A stretch of DNA of 64,000 nt from Prevotella pectinovora (GCF_000834015.1 NZ_JXQI01000026.1:114037-178036), one strand, 5' to 3'. Counted from the stretch's first letter, positions 9,136 to 17,234 are shown. Notes: generated by a model from the sequence alone, not told the origin. A program made the numbers and translations.

Positions 9136-9383
9136 TTCACCAGTCTGATTACGCATTCACACATTTTGAAGGCCATGGCTCCGAGTACGATCACGATTCC
9201 AATCTCTTCGTTCTTGAAGAAATAGCAGAGCATTCCGACCACTGCCCCTATGATGAAAATTATGTTGAGGATGTTTCTGAGCATGAAGAACTTGCCCCTG
9301 CCTTGGGCTCTTCTGTGCCTTCTGGTGGGGAATCCGTTGCCGGTTTCGTTGTTGATTTCGTTGTTGACTATATTATTGTCCAT
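9132..9383 (-). CDS. Small membrane protein encoded ahead of the porin
   Basis: 83 residues from the ATG at 9383 (MDNNIVNNE). A polar, Asn- and Arg-rich N-terminus (about 35 residues) is followed by two hydrophobic segments, around LNIIFIIGAVVGMLCYFF and IGIVIVLGAMAF. The frame is open further upstream, to 9575, but a consensus promoter at 9545-9576 lies inside that extension, so it cannot be the true start; an ATG at 9431 is a possible alternative. The stop overlaps the porin start (ATGA), which suggests translational coupling. I do not recognise the family. Confidence 0.65.
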   Translation of the reverse strand: MDNNIVNNEINNETGNGFPTRRHRRAQGRGKFFMLRNILNIIFIIGAVVGMLCYFFKNEEIGIVIVLGAMAFKMCECVIRLVK

Positions 9384-9544
9384 ATTGCTTATTGGAATAT
9401 GTTTGAAATGTTGTTTGTATGCCTGAGCCATCGAGATTGCCTGTCTTCCTGTATTCCTATGGCATACAGGGCTTTGGAGGTGTTGTGGGATGACAAGTGC
9501 AGCCTCGTGGCGCCGGTCTGCTTTCTGCAGCTCTTTATATAATG

Positions 9545-9576
9545 CAAAGATAAGCATAATTTTTGAGAAAAACAAA
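9545..9576 (-). promoter_or_regulatory. Promoter for the small membrane protein-porin operon
   Basis: On the minus strand: TTTG (9576-9573), a 20-base spacer, then TATCTTTG (9552-9545). This matches the Bacteroidetes -33/-7 consensus closely. Confidence 0.75.
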
Positions 9577-9595
9577 TATATTCCCCGTCGGTTAG

Positions 9596-10375
9596 TTAAT
9601 TCTTGTTTAGCATGACTTGTAGGGGCGTCTGCTGTTGTTGTTCATATAAAAAGAGGTGTTTTGTGGCCAGCCAATCTGTTGTTTGCATTCTCTGTCCCGC
9701 CGTTTTGCGCTTCTGTTCCGCCGCTTTCTGCTTCCGTTTCGCCTCGTATGCCGCCATCAGCCTTTCGTATTCCATTTTCTTTCCCTCATATTCCCGTCGC
9801 ATCTCGTCTTTCAGCGGTTTGGCGAGCTGTCGGCAGAAGTTCAGGTCGCCCTTTGACGAACCTGCATTGGCAAAGAGAATGTTGTATAACGGAGCATACA
9901 CTTTCCTGCCGTCGTATAGTCCGTAAACTCCCGAGGGCATGTCCGGCGTTCCGCTTGCCGCTCCGATGATCCCCGAAACGATGTTCAGCGTTCCGATTAT
10001 CATCTTGTCGCGGCTCACCACGTCGTCGTGTAGCTGCATGATTCTCTTGAGTATGGGAGGGAGGTCTTCCGTATCCAACTTGTCGGAGAATGTATAGCCG
10101 TTGGAAAAGTTTTTACAAGAAAGTCCCAAAAGTCCCAAAGTACCAAAGTTCCAATGGAGTATGGTACTTTTGTCTAAGTCGTTATATATCAATATATTAT
10201 CTTTTTTATTACATTTTATATTGTTCTTATGGTACTTTGGTACTTTGGTACTTTTGGTACTTTCTTCCTCTCTTTTCCCTCTTTCCCTTGCCATCTCCTT
10301 GAGGTCAACATTTGCCAGATCTCTTGCCATCTGGAAGAAAGTGGCGATAGTGATTCCTCCCTTGTTTCCTTTCAT
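9596..10375 (-). pseudogene. Remnant of a DUF3987-type gene from a mobile region
   Basis: 259 residues are readable from the ATG at 10375. After a variable linker, LPPILKRIMQLHD, VYGLYDGRKVY and FANAGSSKGDLNFCRQL match the start of the DUF3987 domain found in primase/helicase-like proteins of Bacteroidetes mobile elements (family from memory). Full-length members continue for several hundred residues after this point, but here the frame ends in a lysine- and glutamine-rich tail at 9596. The frame is open a little further upstream but meets a stop next to a group II intron end. Both ends therefore look truncated. A 34-bp inverted repeat lies inside the linker. Confidence 0.65.
10119..10264. 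repeat. 34-bp inverted repeat with internal 8-9 bp tandem units
   Basis: Left arm 10119-10152 and right arm 10231-10264 are complementary at 31 of 34 positions, separated by a 78-base AT-rich loop. The right arm is four tandem copies of GGTACTTT (one has an extra T); the left arm is the matching array of AAGTCCC/AAGTACC units. The structure lies within the DUF3987 remnant. Confidence 0.8.
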
Positions 10376-10437
10376 GCAGTTGTCGTAGCTCTGTGTTCCG
10401 GATATTCTTCCGGATTGAAAATTTTACCACTAAATAG

Positions 10438-10535
10438 GAACCGCCGTATGCGGAACCGCATGTGCGGTGGTGTGAAAGGCCGGTAAACACGAGAGTAGGA
10501 GATAAACACCTATGATAAGTGTTTACCTCCTACTC
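10438..10535 (+). mobile_element. 5'-truncated group II intron end (domains V and VI)
   Basis: Bases 10438-10471 have the size and layout of group II intron domain V: a 34-base hairpin starting GAACCGCCGTATGCG and ending CGCATGTGCGGTGGT, with a short loop and an internal bulge. It is followed by GTGTGAAAGG and then a second hairpin at 10493-10535 (GAGTAGGAG ... CTCCTACTC, with an A/C mismatch inside the stem) that fits domain VI. No reverse-transcriptase gene or upstream domains lie next to it, so only the 3' end remains, as expected from incomplete retrotransposition. A 10-bp inverted repeat (GTTCCGGATA 10395-10404, TATCCGGAAC 10564-10573) flanks it. Confidence 0.7.
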
Positions 10536-10615
10536 GATTGGGTCTTCTCTTTCTGTGCCGTTGTATCCGGAACTTGTCAGATGGGTGTAACCTCTTCTCT
10601 CACAAGCCCGTTTTG

Positions 10616-11893
10616 TCAGAACGAATACGTGAATCCTATTGATGCATATTCTTTCAGCTGCCAGTATCCGTGGTCTTTGTCGCGCTTGGCGCCGTCGTCA
10701 AAACGGGGATAGACGAAGACGTTTGAGGATATGTATTTGTTGAACTGGAACATCAGCGTGTTTTCCCATTCCAGTTCGGCTCGCTTGTAGGTGGTGTAGC
10801 CGTAGAGGCGGGTCTTCCACTTGACGTTCGGCGCGAAAGCCCATGTGAGGTCTATCGTGCATTCCGAACCGAAGTCGTTGAGCGTGTGGTCTCCCTCTTT
10901 CAGTCCGTAGCGTGTGGCGAGCGCCTTGCGTCCCACGTAGCGGAAGTTGTATGCCAGCGGAGCCATCTGTATGGTTCCGGTGAGGCGTTTGTTGAGCCAC
11001 ACCACGTTGTAGTCCATACCGACAGACACGTTGACGTTGAGAGGCGAGAGGATGTCGGAATATACCGTGGCGTCGTTGCTCTTGAATCCGCGTGCGAACT
11101 GTGTGTAGGCGATGAGCTGCAGTGAGTAATACCATTTCTTGGATGCCTGCAATCCGAGTCGTCCGGTGTAGCGTATGAGGTCTTCCGAGGTCTTGAAGCT
11201 GTGGAGAGTGTCGCCGCGCGATGTCTGGAAGCCCAGTTTCATCTCCAGCTTGTTGTCAAACTTCACTTTCTGCTTGTTGTTGTAGTTGGCCTGCATTATT
11301 GCGCTTGCCACCATGGAGTAGTTGCTCTCGCCGCCCTTATACCAGTTTGACGACACGTAGTTCTGGAGCATCTGCAGGTAGTATTCGCCCTGATACTTCC
11401 AGAAGTTCGGTTTCTTCACGATTATCTCCAGCGGAAGGTCTAAGCCGGCGTTGTCTATCACGTCGTCGTCGGCTCTGCTCACGAGCATCTCCTTTTTTCT
11501 TATTGGAGTCTTCATCTCCTCGTGTATCTCGCCCATGCGCCTGAGCGAGCGTTCACTCTTTGTGACCAACCGGGGCTTGTTAAGGTAGACGTTCATCAGC
11601 GCCATGTCGATAGCCATGTCGCGGTCGTCAACGGGGGTGCTGCCGAGATAGTCGCCCGCCACGGAATGATAGAATGTTGTGGGGGAGAAGAGGCGGAAGA
11701 GACGTCCGTCGGCTTCTGTGCAGCTGTCGGGGGCGGCATATATCCTCTCCCTGGCCGAGAGCAGCGAGTCGGCGTAGCTTTTCACTATAAGGGTGTCTTT
11801 CGCCTTGCTCTTTCTCGTCTTGAAGGGGTGTTGGGCAGAAGCTCCCACACAGGTGGCGAGGAAGAGAAGGAGAATGATGTGTCTGATATTCAT
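10616..11893 (-). CDS. DUF3078 outer-membrane beta-barrel protein
   Basis: 425 residues. A signal peptide ends near residue 20 (GASAQ). The C-terminal two thirds start at about residue 165 with FWKYQGEYYLQMLQNYVSSNWYKGGESNYS, the beginning of the DUF3078 domain as I know it from Bacteroidetes, and run as alternating beta strands to a terminal YSF. It is probably an outer-membrane barrel of unknown role. The start follows the DUF1573 gene by 42 bases, so both are likely read from the promoter at 12374-12404. Confidence 0.8.
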   Translation of the reverse strand: MNIRHIILLLFLATCVGASAQHPFKTRKSKAKDTLIVKSYADSLLSARERIYAAPDSCTEADGRLFRLFSPTTFYHSVAGDYLGSTPVDDRDMAIDMALMNVYLNKPRLVTKSERSLRRMGEIHEEMKTPIRKKEMLVSRADDDVIDNAGLDLPLEIIVKKPNFWKYQGEYYLQMLQNYVSSNWYKGGESNYSMVASAIMQANYNNKQKVKFDNKLEMKLGFQTSRGDTLHSFKTSEDLIRYTGRLGLQASKKWYYSLQLIAYTQFARGFKSNDATVYSDILSPLNVNVSVGMDYNVVWLNKRLTGTIQMAPLAYNFRYVGRKALATRYGLKEGDHTLNDFGSECTIDLTWAFAPNVKWKTRLYGYTTYKRAELEWENTLMFQFNKYISSNVFVYPRFDDGAKRDKDHGYWQLKEYASIGFTYSF

Positions 11894-11935
11894 AAAAAAG
11901 TAATCGTATGCTTGCGTTTGCTCTTTCGGAGGGGG

Positions 11936-12328
11936 TTATTTCGCTCCGTCGGTGGTCATGTTGCCCTCGATGTAGAGGCGCACCAGCTCCGGAGTGCCGT
12001 TTGTCCTCACGGTGATGCTCTTCTTGAAGTGGCCCTCAAACTTGCCCTTGCCGTTGTAGGTCACCTTCACCTCGCCTTTCTCGCCCGGAGCTACGGGCTT
12101 CTTGGTGTATGTGGCGACGGTGCATCCGCAGCTTGCCACGGCCTGGTTCACGATGAGTGGAGCCGTGCCCGTGTTCTTGAACGTGAACACGTGGGTCTGC
12201 AGCTTTGACTCGGGAAACGTGCCGAAGTTGAAGGTGGTGGCATCAAAACTTATTCTGGCGTCGCTCTGGGCAAAGGCGGTGGCGACAAGCGCAAACAACA
12301 TTATCGTTGTGAACAATAGCTTTTTCAT
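11936..12328 (-). CDS. DUF1573 periplasmic protein
   Basis: 130 residues: a signal peptide (MKKLLFTTIMLFALVATAFA) and one Ig-like DUF1573 domain with the family signature NTGTAPLIV followed by SCGCT near the middle. I set the start at the ATG at 12328; the frame is open upstream to 12403, but that stretch contains the promoter. Proteins of this family are abundant exported proteins in Bacteroidetes; no biochemical function is established to my knowledge. Confidence 0.85.
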   Translation of the reverse strand: MKKLLFTTIMLFALVATAFAQSDARISFDATTFNFGTFPESKLQTHVFTFKNTGTAPLIVNQAVASCGCTVATYTKKPVAPGEKGEVKVTYNGKGKFEGHFKKSITVRTNGTPELVRLYIEGNMTTDGAK

Positions 12329-12373
12329 CTCTTTAAATGTTTTTATTGTTAAATGAATTATTGTTTTGTAATG

Positions 12374-12404
12374 CAAAGGTATCTTTTCTTTTCGAGAGAA
12401 CAAA
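12374..12404 (-). promoter_or_regulatory. Promoter for DUF1573-DUF3078
   Basis: On the minus strand: TTTG (12404-12401), exactly 19 bases, then TACCTTTG (12381-12374). A perfect TTTG-N19-TAnnTTTG arrangement. Confidence 0.85.
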
Positions 12405-12465
12405 GTTTATACATTATTTTTACTATTATTAACGGCTCGCGGGGCGGAGTTGGAAAATAAAGCAC

Positions 12466-12502
12466 TATCTTTGCAATGCATAATCAGCCATGTCAGGCAT
12501 GG
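12466..12502 (+). promoter_or_regulatory. uxuA promoter -7 box and possible operator/leader hairpin
   Basis: TATCTTTG at 12466-12473 matches the -7 consensus; no good -33 is seen. Starting about 14 bases after it is the palindrome CCATG (12488-12492) TCAGG CATGG (12498-12502), which may be an operator for a LacI-type regulator or a small leader hairpin. uxuA begins 95 bases after the -7 box. Confidence 0.5.
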
Positions 12503-12568
12503 TTTACACAAACGCTATTTGACCAATATTAAAATAGCTATTCAGCAAATTTAAAACATAATCAAAAA

Positions 12569-13789
12569 ATGGAAAGAACTTGGAGATGGTTCGGCAAGAA
12601 CGACAAGATAACACTCGACATGCTCAGGCAGATAGGAGTGGAAGGAATCGTCACCGCGCTTCATGACGTGCCAAACGGAGAGGTGTGGACAAGAGAGAAA
12701 ATCAGAGACCTCAGAGAATATATCGAAAGCTACGGCATGAGGTGGTCGGTGGTGGAAAGCCTGCCTGTGTCGGAAAGCATAAAGTATGCGGGAGATGACC
12801 GCGACCGGCTGATAGAAAACTACAAGGAGAGCCTGAAGAACCTCTCGCTCGAGGGCATACATACTATCTGCTACAACTTCATGCCCGTGCTCGACTGGGC
12901 GAGGACCGACCTCAGCCACCCCAACCCTAACGGCACCACGAACCTCTTCTTCTCAAGGGCGGAATTTGCTTACTTCGACATCTGCATACTGAAACGCCAG
13001 GGGGCAGAGAAGGACTGGCAGGACGTGGCGGCAGAGGTGGAGAAGATGAAGCAGACCATGACCGCTGAAGACAACCACAAGCTCGTGGAGAACATCATAG
13101 TGAAGACACAGGGCTTCGTGAGCGGAAACATAAAGGAGGACGACGAACATCCCGTGGAGCTCTTCCGCCAGCTGCTCGACCTGTATAAGGGAATCACCAA
13201 AGAGCAGCTCAGAGAGAACATGAAATACTTCCTCAATGCCATAATGCCAACATGCGAGGAGTATGACATGTATATGTGTGTGCATCCCGACGACCCTCCA
13301 TTCCCGATACTCGGACTGCCAAGAATCGTGACCTCTGACGAGGACATCAGGTGGTTTCTCGAGGCGGTGGACAATCCTCACAACGGGCTCACCTTCTGTG
13401 CAGGGTCGCTCTCGGCAGGACAACACAACGACGTGGTGGAACTGGCAAGGAAATACTGTTCACGCACGTGGTTCGTACATCTGCGCTCATGCCACGTGTT
13501 CGACAACGGCGACTTTACCGAAGCCTCGCATCTGGGAGGCCGCGCAGACCTGATAGAACTGGCGCGCATCTTCGAGAAAGAGGAGACAAGACGCTCCGGC
13601 AACCCGAACATCGGGAAGCTGCCGATGAGAGTGGACCACGGAATGACGATGCTCGGTGACGAAAACCGGGGCTACAACGCCGGATACAGCTTCCTGGGAC
13701 GGATGTTCGCCATGGGACAGGTGCAGGGAATCATAGCAACCGTTGACAGAGAGCTCGGGAAGGAATACCGACAGCCGGGATTGTGGTAA
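12569..13789 (+). CDS. uxuA: Mannonate dehydratase UxuA
   Basis: 406 residues, the usual length. It dehydrates D-mannonate to 2-keto-3-deoxygluconate in glucuronate breakdown. The start MERTWRWFG and the blocks GVEGIVTALHD, YNFMPVLDWARTDL, MCVHPDDPP and the late RVDHGMTML are characteristic of this xylose-isomerase-like TIM-barrel enzyme, whose metal ligands lie in the CVHPDDPP and later His/Asp-containing strands. It is followed after 97 bases by an SDR-type mannonate oxidoreductase, giving the two consecutive glucuronate steps. Confidence 0.95.
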   Translation: MERTWRWFGKNDKITLDMLRQIGVEGIVTALHDVPNGEVWTREKIRDLREYIESYGMRWSVVESLPVSESIKYAGDDRDRLIENYKESLKNLSLEGIHTICYNFMPVLDWARTDLSHPNPNGTTNLFFSRAEFAYFDICILKRQGAEKDWQDVAAEVEKMKQTMTAEDNHKLVENIIVKTQGFVSGNIKEDDEHPVELFRQLLDLYKGITKEQLRENMKYFLNAIMPTCEEYDMYMCVHPDDPPFPILGLPRIVTSDEDIRWFLEAVDNPHNGLTFCAGSLSAGQHNDVVELARKYCSRTWFVHLRSCHVFDNGDFTEASHLGGRADLIELARIFEKEETRRSGNPNIGKLPMRVDHGMTMLGDENRGYNAGYSFLGRMFAMGQVQGIIATVDRELGKEYRQPGLW

Positions 13790-13886
13790 ACCGCAGCAGC
13801 GGAAACTAAGACATTTCTTATCATTATATCAAATCAAGCTCCAGACCGGCCGTAATGGCGCCTGGAGCATAAAATACGACAAAGGC

Positions 13887-14699
13887 ATGAACAAACTATT
13901 TGACATCAAAGACTATGTGGTGGTCATAACAGGAGGCACGGGAGTGCTCGGACGCACCATAGCAAAATATCTCGCCAAAGAAGGCGCGAAAGTGATAATC
14001 CTCGGCAGAAAGGAAAATGTGGGAGCCGAAATCGTTGCCGACATTACGGCAGAGGGAGGACATTGTGAATTCATGAAGACCGACGTGATGTGTCAGCAGA
14101 CCGTGAAGCAGAACTGCAAGGACATCCTCGAAAAATACGGAAGGATCGACACGCTGCTCAATGCCGCAGGAGGAAACATGGCAGGAGCCGTGATAGCGCC
14201 AGAAGGAAACTTCTTCGACCTCGAGGTGGAAGACTTCCAGAAAGTGCTGGAACTGAACCTCACGGGAACCGTCATACCTACACAGGTGTTCCTCGAGCCG
14301 ATGGTGAAGCAGGGAAAGGGCTCCATCATCAACTTCTCGTCGATGGCAGCCTTCAGACCAATCACACGCGTCTGCGGATATGCAGCTGCAAAGGCGGGTA
14401 TCAGCAACTTCACCGAATTCATGGCAACTGAATGCGCAAAGAAATTCGGAGAGGGAATACGAGTGAACGCCATAGCCCCGGGATTCTTCATCACGGAGCA
14501 GAACCGCAACCTGCTCACCAATCCCGACGGAACATACACGCAGCGAGGCAGAGACGTGATACATCAGACTCCATTCGGAAGAATGGGCGACCCCGAGGAG
14601 CTCTGCGGCACGATACACTATCTGATGAGCGATGCGGCGAAGTTCGTCACGGGCACGGTAGCCGTGGTAGACGGAGGCTTCAACGTGTTTGCCATGTAA
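13887..14699 (+). CDS. uxuB: SDR-family D-mannonate oxidoreductase (fructuronate reductase)
   Basis: 270 residues from the ATG at 13887 (MNKLFDIKDY); an open stretch continues upstream but overlaps the end of uxuA and lacks family similarity. The Rossmann motif TGGTGVLG is near residue 13-20, NAAGG near 92, the catalytic serine in FSSMAAF, and YAAAK near 170. These are short-chain dehydrogenase signatures. The N-terminus resembles the SDR-type UxuB of Bacillus subtilis rather than the long-chain enzyme of E. coli. Together with uxuA next door, reduction of fructuronate to mannonate is the best call; the substrate itself is inferred from context. Confidence 0.82.
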   Translation: MNKLFDIKDYVVVITGGTGVLGRTIAKYLAKEGAKVIILGRKENVGAEIVADITAEGGHCEFMKTDVMCQQTVKQNCKDILEKYGRIDTLLNAAGGNMAGAVIAPEGNFFDLEVEDFQKVLELNLTGTVIPTQVFLEPMVKQGKGSIINFSSMAAFRPITRVCGYAAAKAGISNFTEFMATECAKKFGEGIRVNAIAPGFFITEQNRNLLTNPDGTYTQRGRDVIHQTPFGRMGDPEELCGTIHYLMSDAAKFVTGTVAVVDGGFNVFAM

Positions 14700-14711
14700 C
14701 GACAAGGCCGA

Positions 14712-14775
14712 CCGGCATGGATTGCGCAAACCTTTTCGTATTTTTTTCGACGAAAAGATTGCAAATCCATGTCGG
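14712..14775 (+). other. Long imperfect hairpin between uxuB and uxaB
   Basis: Left arm CCGGCATGGATT...CTTTTCGT (14712-14739) pairs with ACGAAAAG...AATCCATGTCGG (14750-14775). Only small bulges interrupt a stem of about 26 bp; the loop is ATTTTTTTCG. It begins 12 bases after the uxuB stop. It may be a terminator or a processing site; the T run lies in the loop rather than after the stem, so it is not a typical terminator. Confidence 0.6.
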
Positions 14776-14792
14776 CTCAATTATAAAAACAT

Positions 14793-14800
14793 TAAATTTG
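14793..14800 (+). promoter_or_regulatory. uxaB promoter -7 box
   Basis: TAAATTTG matches TAnnTTTG, 75 bases before the uxaB ATG. The position where a -33 box would fall is inside the foot of the preceding hairpin, and no TTTG is seen there. Confidence 0.5.
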
Positions 14801-14875
14801 CAAAGGATTTCAAAGAAGAATAGCTGAAACCGGCAATTAATCTGAAACTAATAATCAATTAACTAAATACAAATC

Positions 14876-16357
14876 ATGAAGAAATTGCAAGCTTTAAACA
14901 AAAGGACTGCACCAAAAAGTGTAATGCCAGAGAAAATCATCCAGTTCGGCGAAGGAAACTTCCTCCGTGCGTTTGTTGATTGGATCGTATGGAAGATGAA
15001 CCAGAAGACAGACTTCAACGGCTCTGTAGTAGTGGTTCAGCCATTGGCAGGCGGCATGGTGGACTGGCTCAACGGTCAGGACTGCCTCTATCACGTGAAC
15101 CTTCAGGGAAAGGAAAACGGACAGCCGGTAAACACACTCGAGCGCATCGACGTGATCAGTCGCGCCCTCAACCCATACTCACAGAACCAGGCTTTCATGG
15201 CTCTCGCTGAGCAGCCGGAGATGAGATTCATCATCTCGAACACCACAGAGGCAGGTATAGCCTTCGACGACAGCTGCAAATTCACCGACGCTCCTGCATC
15301 TTCATATCCAGGCAAGCTCGTGCAGCTGCTCTTCCACAGATATAAGTTCTTCGACGGAGACCCATCAAAGGGAATGATTCTCATGCCTTGCGAGCTCATC
15401 TTCCTCAACGGACACCATCTCAAGGAATGCATCTACCAGTATATCGAACTCTGGAAAGAGGACATGGGTGCAGACTACGAGGGATTCAAAGCTTGGTTTA
15501 CCGACCATTGCTTCGTATGCGCAACACTCGTAGACCGTATCGTGCCTGGTTTCCCACGCGATACCATCAACGAAATCCAGCAGAAGGTTTGCTACAAGGA
15601 CAACCTCGTGGTGAAGGCTGAGAGCTTCCACCTCTGGGTAATCGAGAAGGCAGAGAACATGACCGTGGAGCAGATGAAGGAAGAATTCCCGGCAGACAAG
15701 GCTGGACTCCACGTGCTCATCACAGACAACGAGAAACCATACCACGAGCGCAAGGTGACATTGCTCAACGGCCCTCACACCGTGTTGAGCCCTGTAACTT
15801 ATCTGAGCGGAGTGAATATCGTGCGCGACGCTTGCGAGCATCCTGTGCTCGGCAAGTATATACACAAAGTGCAGTTTGAAGAACTCATGCAGACTCTAAA
15901 CCTGCCTATGGACGAGCTGCAGCAGTTCGCATCTGACGTGCTGGAGCGCTTTGAGAATCCATTCGTTGACCACCAGGTGACAAGCATCATGCTTAACTCA
16001 TTCCCTAAGTATGAGACACGCGACCTGCCAGGAGTGAAGGTTTACCTCGAACGAAAGGGAGAACTCCCACAGGGACTCGTGTTCGGTCTGGCTGCCATCA
16101 TCACATATTATAAAGGTGGAGTGCGCGAAGACGGAGCAGAAATCAAGCCAAACGATGACGCTAAGATAATCGAGAAGCTGCAGGAGCTCTGGGCTACTGG
16201 TGACACACAGAAGGTGGCTGAAGGCGTGCTCGCATTCGACTACATCTGGCATGAGGACCTGAACAAGACAGTTCCAGGACTTGCAGAGCTCGTGAAGAAA
16301 GACCTCGACCTCATCCAGGAGAAGGGTATGCTCGAGGCTGTGAAGACTATTCTGTAA
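14876..16357 (+). CDS. uxaB: Tagaturonate reductase (altronate oxidoreductase) UxaB
   Basis: 493 residues, a long-chain mannitol dehydrogenase-family enzyme that reduces D-tagaturonate to D-altronate with NADH. The nucleotide-binding start IIQFGEGNFLRAFVDW is at about residues 21-36, ISNTTEAGIAF at about 117-127, MPCELIFLNGHHLKE at about 168-182, and LLNGPHTVLSP at about 298-308; all are typical of the UxaB branch. Fructuronate reductases of the same superfamily are the main alternative, but an SDR enzyme next door already covers that step. A strong terminator follows. Confidence 0.92.
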   Translation: MKKLQALNKRTAPKSVMPEKIIQFGEGNFLRAFVDWIVWKMNQKTDFNGSVVVVQPLAGGMVDWLNGQDCLYHVNLQGKENGQPVNTLERIDVISRALNPYSQNQAFMALAEQPEMRFIISNTTEAGIAFDDSCKFTDAPASSYPGKLVQLLFHRYKFFDGDPSKGMILMPCELIFLNGHHLKECIYQYIELWKEDMGADYEGFKAWFTDHCFVCATLVDRIVPGFPRDTINEIQQKVCYKDNLVVKAESFHLWVIEKAENMTVEQMKEEFPADKAGLHVLITDNEKPYHERKVTLLNGPHTVLSPVTYLSGVNIVRDACEHPVLGKYIHKVQFEELMQTLNLPMDELQQFASDVLERFENPFVDHQVTSIMLNSFPKYETRDLPGVKVYLERKGELPQGLVFGLAAIITYYKGGVREDGAEIKPNDDAKIIEKLQELWATGDTQKVAEGVLAFDYIWHEDLNKTVPGLAELVKKDLDLIQEKGMLEAVKTIL

Positions 16358-16438
16358 GAATGATAAAGGATTCTGACAGACGTGCCATGCAGGCGCAAGC
16401 GACAGTGGGGTCTGTCATGGAAAATTGATATTTGCTAT

Positions 16439-16477
16439 AAGGACGAAGGGCGTTTATTTTGCCCCTCGTCCTTTTTT
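16439..16477 (+). terminator. Rho-independent terminator after uxaB
   Basis: AAGGACGAAGGGC (16439-16451) pairs with GCCCCTCGTCCTT (16461-16473) with one mismatch pair and a loop of 9 bases, followed by a T run. It closes the uxuA-uxuB-uxaB unit. Confidence 0.88.
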
Positions 16478-16800
16478 CGTAAATACCCCTTTGGCTGGTC
16501 CTCTCCCCCAGCTTGTTTATTTCTTCTGTCAGTTGTCTGCTGGTCCCTGCTCTACGGTGGTCTCTTGGCTACTTCTATCCATTGCCCTCTGGTTATTCTC
16601 TCTCTGGCGTTTTTCATGTCTTGATTCCCGCCAGTTTGTTTACCCCGTCTGTTTGTATGTCAAATCAGTTTATTCTGTTTCTCTTAGCGTCGGTTAGTTG
16701 AAAAATGGCACGTTGTCAAGGCACTTTGTAAATTAATTTATCAAATCAGTCAAATATACTTACGCTTTCATGTTGATTGCCATGAAATACTTGAAGAATG
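16478..16800. other. Intergenic stretch with nothing recognised
   Basis: Pyrimidine-rich on the plus strand, with short open frames (for example 16513-16701) that have no sensible start context, skewed Ser/Leu/Phe/Val composition and no recognisable similarity. I see no gene here. Confidence 0.6.
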
Positions 16801-16831
16801 TTTGGTGTTTTGGGTATTTAGTGTATCTTTG
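16801..16831 (+). promoter_or_regulatory. Consensus promoter with no gene directly behind it
   Basis: TTTG (16801-16804), exactly 19 bases, TATCTTTG (16824-16831): a perfect -33/-7 pair. The next annotated gene starts 400 bases away and has its own -7 box, so this promoter seems to drive the short unit that ends at the hairpin at 17052-17087. Confidence 0.75.
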
Positions 16832-16837
16832 CACTAT

Positions 16838-17087
16838 AAAAAACATGACTACATATATATAAGTGAGATTTTTTTCAGTAACCAAGCATATAACAAGCGT
16901 CCTGAGTTCGACAGGCCCAATATCATCGAACGGCTGGTTTTCCTGAAGGTGGCAAAGGCGATGACGGAACAGGGAATCGTATGACGACGCCCCAAGGACA
17001 AGCGTTGGGCTGCCTTAACGAAACTAACCTTTATATACTATGATGCATCCCGGGTGTTTCGCAGAAATGCGGGGCGCCCTTTCTTTT
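16838..17087 (+). ncRNA. Candidate small RNA or very small gene
   Basis: A stretch of about 250 bases bounded by a perfect promoter (16801-16831) and a terminator-like hairpin (17052-17087). ATGs inside it give only very short frames (for example ATG ACT ACA TAT ATA TAA at 16844). A 36-codon stretch without a start (ending TGA near 16984) reads RPEFDRPNIIERLVFLKVAK, which could be the tail of a decayed gene. I do not recognise a known RNA family. Confidence 0.4.
17052..17087 (+). terminator. Terminator of the candidate small transcript
   Basis: GGGTGTTTCGC (17052-17062) pairs with GCGGGGCGCCC (17069-17079), including several G-T pairs, around a 6-base loop. TTTCTTTTT follows. Confidence 0.65.
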
Positions 17088-17143
17088 TGCATTTTTTTTT
17101 AATATTGCATGCATAATTGTTTTTCTACTTGGATAAAATGCAC

Positions 17144-17151
17144 TATCTTTG
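17144..17151 (+). promoter_or_regulatory. Promoter -7 box of the phosphohexomutase gene
   Basis: TATCTTTG, with a TTGTTTTT stretch at the -33 position (17117-17124). The coding region starts 83 bases downstream. Confidence 0.65.
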
Positions 17152-17234
17152 CAATGGGCATGTTTACCGCCACTCTTCGGAGACGGCAACTTTCAGACAG
17201 TCTAAAAACAATAATCTAAAACAAAATAGCAATT

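Noticed and set aside
9384..9575. N-terminal extension of the small membrane protein ahead of the porin
   Set aside because: A consensus promoter at 9545-9576 lies within it and the added residues have no recognisable features.
16382..16701. Short plus-strand open frames between uxaB and the candidate small RNA
   Set aside because: They overlap the uxaB terminator or lie in a pyrimidine-rich tract, have skewed composition and show no start signals or family similarity.
16802..16984. 60-codon frame starting TTG at 16802
   Set aside because: The proposed start lies inside the -33 box of a perfect promoter, so the frame cannot be translated from there. Its 3' half is kept only as a possible gene tail.
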